Source: Bacteroidales bacterium (GTDB lineage Bacteria > Bacteroidota > Bacteroidia > Bacteroidales > UBA932). From it: a stretch of DNA of 44,280 nucleotides. Shown one piece after another: positions 1 through 8,491 of the stretch. The stretch is from the NCBI GenBank assembly GCA_017549145.1, contig JAFYVM010000077.1, forward strand, positions 1-44,280, given 5' to 3'. Every line of letters begins with the position of its first letter. Position 1 is the stretch's first letter. Position numbers and translations under genes: made by a program. Below the pieces are notes generated by a model. That model saw only the letters and a program-made list of their open reading frames with translations. It did not search any database and was not told the origin of the DNA.

Positions 1-1
1 A

Positions 2-2818
2 ATACTAGTACTGGCCTCGCTTGCTGTATTCTCGTCTTGTATGAAGGAAGAGGAGAAGACTGTAGCTACGGCTATCATGACAGACAAGCAGTCTTTGGAG
101 TTTGGTATCGAGGATGAGTTGGCACAGACACTTACAGTCTATGCTGACGCTCCTTGGACCGTTGAAACTCCTAGTTGGATTACAGTTGAGCCTGCTGAAG
201 GACCTGCAGGAGAGACTGAAGTCCTTGTAACAGCAGCGGCTAATATCAGAGAGGCCCTTGCTGACAGACCAAGATCAGCAGAGATTACTTTCAAGGGAGT
301 CAATATGTATGCTGATGCTGCTGTAACAGCTATTCAGCTGGGTGACAAGTATCGTGACCTTGTTGAAGGTACTTTGGCAGAGGCTTTCGAGCAGCCTGCT
401 GAGACTTTTGTAGGTGTAAAGGATATCCAGGTCGTTGCTTTGACTTCTGACGGCTTTGTTGTTAAGGATAATGCTGATTTATCATATGTTACCGGACAGC
501 AGACTGTTGAGGTGGGTGACAAGGGATCGGTATATGCTTATGTATCATCTATTAACGGCCTTCCTTCTTTGAAGAATGCTGACAAGGTGACTGTTACAGG
601 CAATTCAGCTGTTGAATATGGTGCAGCAAATGATATCACTTCAAGTCTTCAGACTTATGCTCCTGAGCAGATTGAGTACGTTACAGTAAAAGGTAAGCTC
701 ACTTCAAAGAAGATCGAGGCTTATTCTGAGGACGGCAGCGCAACAGGCTCTGTATATGTTGAGCTTCTTAACACTCATTCATCCCTTAATATGTCACAGT
801 ATGATGGATGGCTTGTTGAGGCTAAGGGTTATGTGTTCAGCAAGAGCGGTGATGTTGTATATCTGGTTCCTGTATCTATTGAGGGTATCCAGTCACTTGA
901 GACAATCTATTTCGCAGATGACTTCGAGTGGATCAAGTGGGCTACAGTTGATGCTGTAGGAAATGACGATCCGTCAACATCAGTTACAAATATCTGGAAG
1001 GCAGATTGGGCTGATGCATTCTTTGCAGAATTCAATAAGATCGGATATCAGTATCTCTGGTCAACTGTAGGTGACAAGGAGTTTAAGGTAGGTCCTGAGC
1101 AGGCTGCAAATCCTTCAGTAGGTAAGGATGGATCAATGTATGCATGTAAGAACTACCTCAAGTTCGGTCAGACAAGCTATAGCGGTGCTCTCAGACTTCC
1201 AGCATTGTCTTCTATCCAGGGTACAAAAAATGTTCAGATTGATTTCGATTGGTGCTGGCAGGTGACCGGATCAAATAATGCCGACATCATGACTGTATCA
1301 GTCGAGACTACTTCCGGTAAGTTCGAGCAGACTGGTATTGCCATGTCTGAGCCACTTGAATCATCTCAGTCGACTGAATCCAAGAGTAGTCACCTTGCAT
1401 GGCAGCATGCAACTGTCATCTTGACAGAGGCGACAGCTCAGACAGTTCTTACTATTCGTCCTACATATGCTGACCCAGACAGACAGAATCCAGATAGACA
1501 TCAGAACCGCTGGTATCTTGATAATATCAAGGTCATCGAGTATACAGGATCAGTGTCTGTTGCTGAGCCAGAGGAGGCGAATATCTCTATCTCAATGGAT
1601 AACAGCATCACATTCGACGCTCTCCCTACTGGTCCTGCTTCATTCACATTCCTCTCTGACCAGGAGGCTACTCTTCTTGCCGGAGCTGACTGGATCTATT
1701 TCGTAGGTCCGGAGGATGCTCAGCTTGAAAGTATCACTATCCCTGCAGGTACTTCTACTGAGGTATTCGTAGGTTGTAAGGAGTATACTGGAGCAGAGCC
1801 TCGTACAACTGAGATCACAGTTGAGTCAGGTATCACTGTTCAGACAATTCCTGTTAAGCAGGTGGCACAGGGACAGCATATTGAGCCGTTCATCAGCCTT
1901 GTAGAGGGTAACTCTAAGAATTTCCCAATTGAGGGAGGTACATATACAATGACAGTTCAGTCGAACATTGAGTTCGAGTGTGCTTCATCAGCAGATTGGC
2001 TTACAGTAGAGGCTGTACCTGCAACAAGAGCAATGGTTGAGACTGCTTCGTACATTGTGACATGTGCTGCAAATACAGGCAAGTCGAGAACAGCAACTGT
2101 ATCAGTATACAATTCTTCAAAGAATCTTGAGGCAGTGCTTAAGGTTACTCAGACCGGTGACGATGCGCCGAAGGTTTATTTTGAGGAGAACTTCGACTGG
2201 GTTGCACCTTGGGCTGATGTATATGGATCGTCTGACTCAGTAGGAGATAATGACCATTCAGGAAAGGCTCCAAATGTTTATACGCAGAAGACGCATCTTG
2301 CTTATGATCCAACTACCGGCTCTGGTGTCGAGGGACAGCCTGCGTTCCTTGAGGTTTTCGCTGAAAAGGGATACGAGGACCTTAACGCAGCAGGACAGGT
2401 TATCTATACACAGAAGTATTACCTCAAGTTTGGTAAGACAAATGTTCACACAGGTCTTAAACTTCCTGCAAATGCATTTGAGGGTGATACACCAGTAGAT
2501 GTCGTGATTTCATTCGACTGGTGTGCTCATATGATTACGAAAGAACCGTTTACACACGATATCGTGAAGATGGTTGTTGAGTTGAGCGGTCCTGGTGCAT
2601 GTGCTGATTCTGGTGCAGCAATCAGTAATGCATATGACACAAAACAGCTTGACGGTTTCATGGAGTGGCAGAAGTTCTCTGTTCAGTTGAACGGCGTCAC
2701 TAAGGATACAAGAATTTCTATCCGTCCTCTTGATATGGACAAGACTGACAAGCAGGGCGCAGACTATAAGGTTCAGCGCTACCATCTTGACAATATCAAG
2801 ATCTCAGCAGTTGAGTAA
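2..2818 (+). CDS. BACON-domain surface lipoprotein, 5'-truncated by the window edge
   Basis: The first ATG in the window (position 41) is not the start. The frame stays open to position 2 and upstream reads as the end of a lipoprotein signal peptide, ILVLASLAVFSSC, with the lipobox cysteine directly before that Met. The residues after the Cys (MKEEEK) are Lys/acidic, like the surface-export signal of Bacteroidetes lipoproteins. Numbering from the Met at 41: a BACON-like domain at about 10-90; an uncharacterised beta-rich region at 95-285; a module at about 288-500; two more BACON-like domains at about 510-705; and a second copy of the module at about 710-925. Both module copies carry YLKFG, FDWC, a Ser/Thr-Ile-Arg-Pro motif and LDNIK. 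BACON domains usually bind carbohydrate or mucin or act as spacers. It is probably a surface glycan-binding protein of an upstream PUL. Family is confident, ligand unknown. Confidence 0.8.
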   Translation: MLVLASLAVFSSCMKEEEKTVATAIMTDKQSLEFGIEDELAQTLTVYADAPWTVETPSWITVEPAEGPAGETEVLVTAAANIREALADRPRSAEITFKGVNMYADAAVTAIQLGDKYRDLVEGTLAEAFEQPAETFVGVKDIQVVALTSDGFVVKDNADLSYVTGQQTVEVGDKGSVYAYVSSINGLPSLKNADKVTVTGNSAVEYGAANDITSSLQTYAPEQIEYVTVKGKLTSKKIEAYSEDGSATGSVYVELLNTHSSLNMSQYDGWLVEAKGYVFSKSGDVVYLVPVSIEGIQSLETIYFADDFEWIKWATVDAVGNDDPSTSVTNIWKADWADAFFAEFNKIGYQYLWSTVGDKEFKVGPEQAANPSVGKDGSMYACKNYLKFGQTSYSGALRLPALSSIQGTKNVQIDFDWCWQVTGSNNADIMTVSVETTSGKFEQTGIAMSEPLESSQSTESKSSHLAWQHATVILTEATAQTVLTIRPTYADPDRQNPDRHQNRWYLDNIKVIEYTGSVSVAEPEEANISISMDNSITFDALPTGPASFTFLSDQEATLLAGADWIYFVGPEDAQLESITIPAGTSTEVFVGCKEYTGAEPRTTEITVESGITVQTIPVKQVAQGQHIEPFISLVEGNSKNFPIEGGTYTMTVQSNIEFECASSADWLTVEAVPATRAMVETASYIVTCAANTGKSRTATVSVYNSSKNLEAVLKVTQTGDDAPKVYFEENFDWVAPWADVYGSSDSVGDNDHSGKAPNVYTQKTHLAYDPTTGSGVEGQPAFLEVFAEKGYEDLNAAGQVIYTQKYYLKFGKTNVHTGLKLPANAFEGDTPVDVVISFDWCAHMITKEPFTHDIVKMVVELSGPGACADSGAAISNAYDTKQLDGFMEWQKFSVQLNGVTKDTRISIRPLDMDKTDKQGADYKVQRYHLDNIKISAVE

Positions 2819-2840
2819 GATCAATTTGCAATATTTTAAG

Positions 2841-2873
2841 GTCGGCGCAGAGCAATCTGTGCCGACTTTTTTT
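2841..2873 (+). terminator. Rho-independent terminator after the BACON lipoprotein
   Basis: Two 11-nt arms (2841-2851 and 2856-2866, one G-T wobble) enclose a GCAA tetraloop and are followed by seven T. This is a strong intrinsic terminator. The GNRA-type loop with AGCAAT context recurs in the terminator at 26925. Confidence 0.9.
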
Positions 2874-2874
2874 A

Positions 2875-2882
2875 TATATTTG
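2875..2882 (+). promoter_or_regulatory. Bacteroidetes -7 element (TATATTTG) for the MBL/phosphoesterase operon
   Basis: TATATTTG matches TAnnTTTG exactly and lies 26 nt before the chosen start of the next gene. It begins in the T-tract of the preceding terminator, so the place of a -33 box is taken by the hairpin and none is visible. Confidence 0.55.
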
Positions 2883-2908
2883 TATGATTGAACATAAAAC
2901 ATAGTGAT

Positions 2909-4117
2909 ATGAAAAAGATTCTGCTTTCATTTGCCGCATTTGTCATTCTCGGGTTGGTGGCGTCGGCTCAGCAGTACCTTCCAAAGTGGCAGGAAGGTTA
3001 TATGGACATCCATACGATAGCTACCGGAAGGGGAGATGCAACCTTTATTGTCATGCCTGACGGTACGACCCTTATGATCGATGCCGGAGATAATGGAAAA
3101 ACCAAGGACAAGCAGCATCCGGACAGTACAAAAAGGGCTGGCGAGTGGCAGGCAATTTATATGAAGAAGGTAATGGAGGGGCTACCTGGCAACGGAAAGG
3201 TGGACTATGCCATGATTACTCACTTCCACGATGACCATATGGGTGCAGTTCGTCAGATGCTTCCAGGAAAGAATGGTTATGGCCTTTCTGGTATCACTCT
3301 AGTAGGAGAACTAGTCGGCTATAACAAACTTCTTGATCGTGGCTATCCTACCTACGATTTTCCTAACAAGAAGCTTAATAATACCAACAAGAAGTTTATG
3401 CCTGAGTACTTTAAGTTTGTGGAGTATCAGGTTGCTAACGGTATGAAGATGGAGCGCTTTGTTCCGGGAGCTCTCAATCAGATTTCGCTTGTGAACAATC
3501 CTAAGAAATACAAGAAGAATTTCGAGATCCGCAACCTTGCCGCAAATGCAGAAGTATGGACTGGAAAGGGTGAGAAGGCTGAGAAACAGTATAAGGGTGA
3601 CCCCAATCTTTTCGACGAAAATGTCAATTCTTGTGCTATCCGTATCATTTATGGTGATTTCAGATACTACAATGGAGGAGACCTCAGTGGTGGTAACTGG
3701 AATATCTACAAATCCTCTGAGAGAGATATGGAAACTCCTGTTGCCAAGGTTTGTGGTGAGGTTAATGTCATGAAGGCAAATCATCATGGATATTATGATA
3801 CCTGCAACGGCTTCTTTATGAATATGCTTTCTCCTGAGGTAGTGATAATCGACGCTCGAAGCAATAATCATCCAGTGCCTTCTACATTCACAAGAATGAC
3901 AGATCCGATGGTGCTTCCTTGCCAACCTGAGTTCTATATCACAGTGGATCAGGCCAGACAGAAACTCGGTGAGGAACTTTGGAGCAAGTTCAAGCCATGG
4001 GGACACATCGTAGTAAGAGTTTATGAGGGCGGTGAAAAGTATCAGGTATTCGTGCTTGATGCAGATAAACTAGACTATCCTATTATCTATAAATCAGATG
4101 TGAAGAAAGCTAAATAA
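2909..4117 (+). CDS. Secreted metallo-beta-lactamase-fold hydrolase
   Basis: A binuclear-metal hydrolase of the MBL superfamily. The ATG at 2909 is preferred over an in-frame TTG at 2888, because it begins a clean signal peptide (MKKILLSFAAFVILGLVASA, cleavage before Gln) for a 402-residue protein. The metal motif HxHxDH is at residues 105-110 (HFHDDH), after GRGDATFIV and IDAGDNG strands typical of the ComEC/Rec2-like MBL branch. A later HHG motif is near residue 292 and a DARSNNHP segment supplies another His. Export means it acts in the periplasm or outside. It is the first gene of a likely operon with the phosphoesterase-GDPD fusion, which suggests phosphodiester hydrolysis; the MBL-fold phosphorylcholine esterase Pce of pneumococcus is a precedent. 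MBL fold is confident, substrate is inference. Confidence 0.85.
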   Translation: MKKILLSFAAFVILGLVASAQQYLPKWQEGYMDIHTIATGRGDATFIVMPDGTTLMIDAGDNGKTKDKQHPDSTKRAGEWQAIYMKKVMEGLPGNGKVDYAMITHFHDDHMGAVRQMLPGKNGYGLSGITLVGELVGYNKLLDRGYPTYDFPNKKLNNTNKKFMPEYFKFVEYQVANGMKMERFVPGALNQISLVNNPKKYKKNFEIRNLAANAEVWTGKGEKAEKQYKGDPNLFDENVNSCAIRIIYGDFRYYNGGDLSGGNWNIYKSSERDMETPVAKVCGEVNVMKANHHGYYDTCNGFFMNMLSPEVVIIDARSNNHPVPSTFTRMTDPMVLPCQPEFYITVDQARQKLGEELWSKFKPWGHIVVRVYEGGEKYQVFVLDADKLDYPIIYKSDVKKAK

Positions 4118-4174
4118 TTCAGCTGTCGTTGTGATTATGGTATATTAAGAATTGATTAAAATATATCAGACAAG

Positions 4175-6427
4175 ATGAAAAGATTACTGATTCTATTTTT
4201 GTCTCTTGCTGCATTGTGCAATGTGGCAGAAGCTAGAGTTGTTTCTGGTTCAGTAACCTGTAGCAAAAAGAAACTTTCTGATGTCATCGTGACAGATGGT
4301 AAGAATTTTACAAAGACACAGAAGGGTAAATTTAAATTTGAGATAGATGACAATGCTGAGTTTGTCTACATCGTCACTCCGTCCGGTTATGTAGCTGACT
4401 GGAGCAATGGTGTACCTGCCTTTTATCAGGCTGCTGCAGGAAAGGATAAATTCAACTTCGAACTTACTAAGACAAAGGAGTCTGCCGGTTATTCAATAGT
4501 AGCGATTGCTGATCCTCAGCCAAGAGGTAAGGCACATTTTGCGAAGTTTACAGGTAAACCGCTGGAAGATCTCTGCCAGACAACAAAAGGATTGGAGAAT
4601 ATGGCTGTGGGTCTTGTTCTTGGCGATATATGCTGGGATAATCTTGAACTTCTTGAAAATTATAAGTCGGAGATTGTGCGCACAGGTATTCCTTTCTATC
4701 CGGTCGTAGGTAATCATGACCATGACCGTAATGCACAGGGAGATCTTGCTGCTACTGCTGCTTACAGAAGATCATTGGGTCCTGAAAATTATGCTTTTTA
4801 CCTTGGTAACGATGTGGTTATCGTTGTTGATAATATCATCTACAATACCGATAAAAAGTATAAGGAAGGTTATGCGGATCATGTCCTTGCGTGGGTGAAA
4901 AATCTAGTCGACCAGCTTCCTGAGGATGCTGATCTTTATATTGCTCAACATTCTCCTCTATATCATTGGGATATTGATTTCCGTATTGTCAACTCTCAGG
5001 CAATGCTTGATATAGTAAAAGGCCATGAGACCAATTTTATCTCTGGTCACACTCATATCAATAACATTCTCGAATATGGTGATAATGTCAAAGAGCACAA
5101 CGTCGCAGCTATCTGCGGTTCATGGTGGGATACACTTCATACTACCGACGGTACTCCTAGAGGTTATAAGGTGTTCAATAAGGAGAACGATGAACTGTCA
5201 TGGTACTATAAGTCAGTTGGCCAGCCTAAGGATTTTCAGGTGGAGTTCTTCGATATGGGACAGGCCCCATTCCATCCGAACAGTGTTGTTGCAAACGTGT
5301 GGGATTGGGATCCGCAGTGGAAGGTAGAGTGGTATCAGGACGACAAATACATGGGCGAGCTTAAGCCGGCTAATGAGCTTTCACCTGTCTACTGCAATGA
5401 GATTCATGAGGCCTATAATGCAAAGGGTGAGAAGGCTCCTAATTACAAGAAGCCCCGTGTCAATTATCACTATTTTGCAGCTACACCAAGTCAGTATGCA
5501 AAGAATGTCAAGATTACAGTCAAGAGCCGTTTCGGTCAGAGCTGGTCATATGACTTCAATATGACTGACTATGTGGACGTACAGGCGCATAGAGGTGGCG
5601 CAGGACGTGTTCCTGAGAATACAATTGAGGCGATGAAGTATTCTCTTGATCTTGGTGTCAATACTCTTGAACTCGACCTTCAGATCAGCAAGGATGGCCA
5701 GGTGGTCGTATCGCATGACCCTTATTTCCACTCAAGATATGGTATCCGTCCAGATGGTTCACATATCACGAAGGAAGATCCTAAGGAGTACATATACACA
5801 ATGGATTATGAACTTGTGAAGAAGTACGATGTGGGTAGTCGTCCAAGCAATGTATGGCCTGAAAAGGCATGCTTCCCGACTGTGAAGCCGCTGGCTACTG
5901 ACCTTATAGACTTTGTTGAGAATTATGTAAAGGAGAAGGGTTATTCTCCTGTAAGATATAATATCGAGGTCAAGTCAAAGGATGCAGAGGGTGAGGGAGT
6001 AAATTGGCCAGAGTATAAGGCATTTGCTGACGCATGTATCGAACTTCTGATGAGTAAGAACCTTGGAGACAGACTTGTGGTGCAGTGTTTTGATACCAGA
6101 ACTCTCAACTATATGCATGAAAAATATCCTTCGATCATCTATTCATATCTTGTAGATGCAAAGGTGAAGGATTTTGATGTCTATATGTCTAAGTTGAATT
6201 TTACACCTGTATGGCTTAGCCCTCACTATACAATTGTTGATGAGGAACTTGTAAAGAAATGTAAGGAGATGGGTATTAAGCTTGTTCCTTGGACAGTCGA
6301 TAAGCCTGAGGATATCAAGAGAATGATAGATCTCAAGGTGGAGGCAATCATATCCAATTATCCAGATCGTTTGATTGAGCAGACAAGAGGATGCCTATAT
6401 GAGATTACTAAGCTGAAACGTAAATGA
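4175..6427 (+). CDS. Exported calcineurin-like phosphoesterase fused to glycerophosphodiester phosphodiesterase
   Basis: A 750-residue two-enzyme fusion. After a signal peptide (about 1-20, AEA cleavage) comes a small beta-sandwich (22-75) of the kind preceding this phosphoesterase family. The calcineurin-like domain (about 105-345) has ADPQ (Asp113), GD at LGDICW, GNHDHD (179-184), AQHSP and GHTH (291-294). A beta-rich C-cap follows to about 462. The GDPD domain (about 467-750) begins with AHRGG, PENTIEAM, ELDLQISKDG and SHDP, the metal and catalytic signature of GDPDs, and ends with LVPWTVD and a SNYPD motif. The first half probably removes phosphate or cleaves a phosphodiester; the second releases glycerol phosphate from glycerophosphodiesters. 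The stop overlaps the next ATG by 4 nt (ATGA), so translation may be coupled. All motifs look intact in both halves. Confidence 0.9.
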   Translation: MKRLLILFLSLAALCNVAEARVVSGSVTCSKKKLSDVIVTDGKNFTKTQKGKFKFEIDDNAEFVYIVTPSGYVADWSNGVPAFYQAAAGKDKFNFELTKTKESAGYSIVAIADPQPRGKAHFAKFTGKPLEDLCQTTKGLENMAVGLVLGDICWDNLELLENYKSEIVRTGIPFYPVVGNHDHDRNAQGDLAATAAYRRSLGPENYAFYLGNDVVIVVDNIIYNTDKKYKEGYADHVLAWVKNLVDQLPEDADLYIAQHSPLYHWDIDFRIVNSQAMLDIVKGHETNFISGHTHINNILEYGDNVKEHNVAAICGSWWDTLHTTDGTPRGYKVFNKENDELSWYYKSVGQPKDFQVEFFDMGQAPFHPNSVVANVWDWDPQWKVEWYQDDKYMGELKPANELSPVYCNEIHEAYNAKGEKAPNYKKPRVNYHYFAATPSQYAKNVKITVKSRFGQSWSYDFNMTDYVDVQAHRGGAGRVPENTIEAMKYSLDLGVNTLELDLQISKDGQVVVSHDPYFHSRYGIRPDGSHITKEDPKEYIYTMDYELVKKYDVGSRPSNVWPEKACFPTVKPLATDLIDFVENYVKEKGYSPVRYNIEVKSKDAEGEGVNWPEYKAFADACIELLMSKNLGDRLVVQCFDTRTLNYMHEKYPSIIYSYLVDAKVKDFDVYMSKLNFTPVWLSPHYTIVDEELVKKCKEMGIKLVPWTVDKPEDIKRMIDLKVEAIISNYPDRLIEQTRGCLYEITKLKRK

Positions 6428-6447
6428 AACTACAAAAAATACAAAAT

Positions 6448-8439
6448 ATGAAACTCATTACAAAAATGATCACAATCGCAGGCTTGGCCGCAGCCTCTGT
6501 TTCGTGTGCAGACAAAGCGTCCGATTTCAAATATCTTATCGATGAGTTCGCTGATCTCAAGATCATGAGATATCAGGTTCCTGGTTGGGACGAACTAACA
6601 CTTCAGCAGAAAGAATATGTCTATCACCTCTCAGAAGCGGCAAAATATGGTCGTGACATCATCTGGATGCAGAATTGCAAGGATAATCTCGCAGTCCGTA
6701 AGGTGATTGAAAACATCATCGAGAACTATCAGGGTGACCGCACTTGCGAGGATTACAAGAAGTTCGAGACCTATGCTAAGAGAGTGTTCTTCAGCAATGG
6801 TATTCATCACCACTATGGTGAGGATAAGTTCTTCCCTGAGTGCTCACAGGAGTACTTTGCTGAGCTTATGAAAGCTGTTGGCTGTGAGGATCAGTGCGAA
6901 AAACTTCTCCCTGTGATGTTCGATCCGAATGTTTATGCATCTCGCAAGATGATGGACGGTAAGGATATCGTGGCAGAGTCAGCTGTTAACTTCTATGAGG
7001 GTGTTACTCGTGCAGAGGTTGAGGCATTCTATGCTAAAATGGTAGATCCAAAGGACAAGACTCCGATTTCATATGGTCTTAACTCTCGCGTTGTAAAAGG
7101 CGCTGATGGCGTTGTGAGAGAGGAGGTTTATAAGGTTGGTGGTCTTTACGGAGCTGCTCTTGAGAAGATTATCGCAGAACTTGAGAAGGCAGCTGCAGTG
7201 GCAGAGAATGTGACTCAGAAGGAGTACACTGCAAATCTTATCGAGTATTACAAGACTGGTGACTTGAAACTTTGGGATGCATACAACGTACAGTGGGTGA
7301 AGGATACCCTTGGCACTATCGACTTTGTGAATGGTTTTGTTGAGGATTATGGTGACCCACTTGGACGTAAGGCTACTTGGGAGTCAATCGTAAACTACAA
7401 GGACTATGTGGCTTCTGAGAGAACACAGCTTATCAGCGATAATGCTCAGTGGTTTGAGGATAATTCTCCTGTAAATCAGCTCTTTAAGAAGCCTGTAGTG
7501 AAGGGCGTTTCTGCTAAGGTCATCAATGTCGCTGTACTTGCTGGTGACTGCTATCCTGCTGCTCCAATCGGTATCAACCTTCCAAATGCAGACTGGATCC
7601 GTCGTGAGCATGGCTCGAAGTCAGTGACTATCGCAAACCTTACATCAGCATACGCAATGGCAGCTCAGGAGTCTCCAAAGAGCATGCTTTCAGAGTTTGC
7701 TTGGTCAGAGGACGAGATTGCGATGGAGAAGAAGTATGGTGCCCTCACAAGTGATCTCCATACAGATCTTCATGAGTGCCTTGGCCATGGTTCAGGTCAG
7801 CTCCTTCCAACAACATCTCCTAACGCTCTAGGTGAGTACAGCTCAGCTCTTGAGGAAACTCGTGCAGACCTCTTCGGACTTTACTATCTTGCTGATCCTA
7901 AGCTTGTTGAGCTTGGCATCCTCCCTGATATGGAGGCTTACAAGGCACAGTATTCAAGCTATATCCGTAATGGTATCTTCACTCAGTTCACTCGCGTAGA
8001 ACTCGGTAAAAAGAATATGGAGGCTCACATGCAGAACCGTAAGCTCATCGCTGACTGGTGCTACGAGAAAGGTCTTGCAAACAACGTAATTGAGAAGAAG
8101 GTTCGCGATGGTAAGACTTTCTTCGTGGTTAATGACTATGAGGCACTCCGCGGCTTATTCGGTGAACTTCTTGCAGAGGTTCAGCGTATCAAATCTGAGG
8201 GCGATTATGAGGCAGGAAAGGCTCTTGTAGAGACTTACGCTATCAATATCGATCCTGAACTCCACAAGGAGGTTAAGGAACGTTATGCAGCCCTTGAACT
8301 CAAGCCTTATGGTGGATTCCTTAACCCGGAAATCGTTCCGGTAGAGGAGAATGGTGCAGTGGTTGACTACCAGATTGTTTATGCTGAGAACTTCATCGAT
8401 CAGATGATGGAGTATGGCCGCAAATACGCAACTCTTTAG
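6448..8439 (+). CDS. Dipeptidyl-peptidase III-like zinc metallopeptidase (M49), probable lipoprotein
   Basis: M49 peptidases remove dipeptides from the N-terminus of short peptides. The zinc signature HECLGH (HExxGH) is encoded from 7771, and the second zinc motif EETRAD follows about 25 residues later, as in bacterial DPP III. At about 660 residues it has the usual length for Bacteroides homologues. Two starts are possible: 6424, overlapping the previous stop as ATGA, or 6448. I chose 6448 because it gives a compact signal peptide, MKLITKMITIAGLAAASVSC, with a relaxed lipobox. The protein is therefore probably anchored in the periplasm or at the outer membrane, whereas the mammalian enzyme is cytosolic. 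Its place behind the GDPD fusion may be positional only. Family is very likely; lipidation is inferred. Confidence 0.88.
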   Translation: MKLITKMITIAGLAAASVSCADKASDFKYLIDEFADLKIMRYQVPGWDELTLQQKEYVYHLSEAAKYGRDIIWMQNCKDNLAVRKVIENIIENYQGDRTCEDYKKFETYAKRVFFSNGIHHHYGEDKFFPECSQEYFAELMKAVGCEDQCEKLLPVMFDPNVYASRKMMDGKDIVAESAVNFYEGVTRAEVEAFYAKMVDPKDKTPISYGLNSRVVKGADGVVREEVYKVGGLYGAALEKIIAELEKAAAVAENVTQKEYTANLIEYYKTGDLKLWDAYNVQWVKDTLGTIDFVNGFVEDYGDPLGRKATWESIVNYKDYVASERTQLISDNAQWFEDNSPVNQLFKKPVVKGVSAKVINVAVLAGDCYPAAPIGINLPNADWIRREHGSKSVTIANLTSAYAMAAQESPKSMLSEFAWSEDEIAMEKKYGALTSDLHTDLHECLGHGSGQLLPTTSPNALGEYSSALEETRADLFGLYYLADPKLVELGILPDMEAYKAQYSSYIRNGIFTQFTRVELGKKNMEAHMQNRKLIADWCYEKGLANNVIEKKVRDGKTFFVVNDYEALRGLFGELLAEVQRIKSEGDYEAGKALVETYAINIDPELHKEVKERYAALELKPYGGFLNPEIVPVEENGAVVDYQIVYAENFIDQMMEYGRKYATL

Positions 8440-8460
8440 TCTTAGTCATCCCACCCTTTT

Positions 8461-8488
8461 CTGTCATCCTGAGCGCAGCGAAGGATCT
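8461..8488 (+). repeat. Dispersed CATCCTGAGCG..AAGGATCT repeat (HPERSEG-type element)
   Basis: This 28-nt imperfect palindrome has ATCCT and AGGAT ends. It belongs to the same family as the cluster at 42996-43085. Read in frame with xerD it would encode CHPERSEGS, a string that often appears as a spurious N-terminal extension in annotated proteins. It ends 3 nt before the xerD ATG, so it may form part of the xerD leader. Confidence 0.8.
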
Positions 8489-8491
8489 CAT

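Noticed and set aside
3311-4006. Long minus-strand open frame (231 codons) opposite the MBL gene
   Set aside because: It lies wholly within a gene with clear motifs, has no recognisable domain, and is rich in Ile, Leu and His as expected from antisense of this codon usage.
8414-8491. N-terminal extension of XerD (26 residues including CHPERSEGS)
   Set aside because: It is encoded by the end of the peptidase gene plus the dispersed repeat; the start at 8492 gives the normal XerD length.
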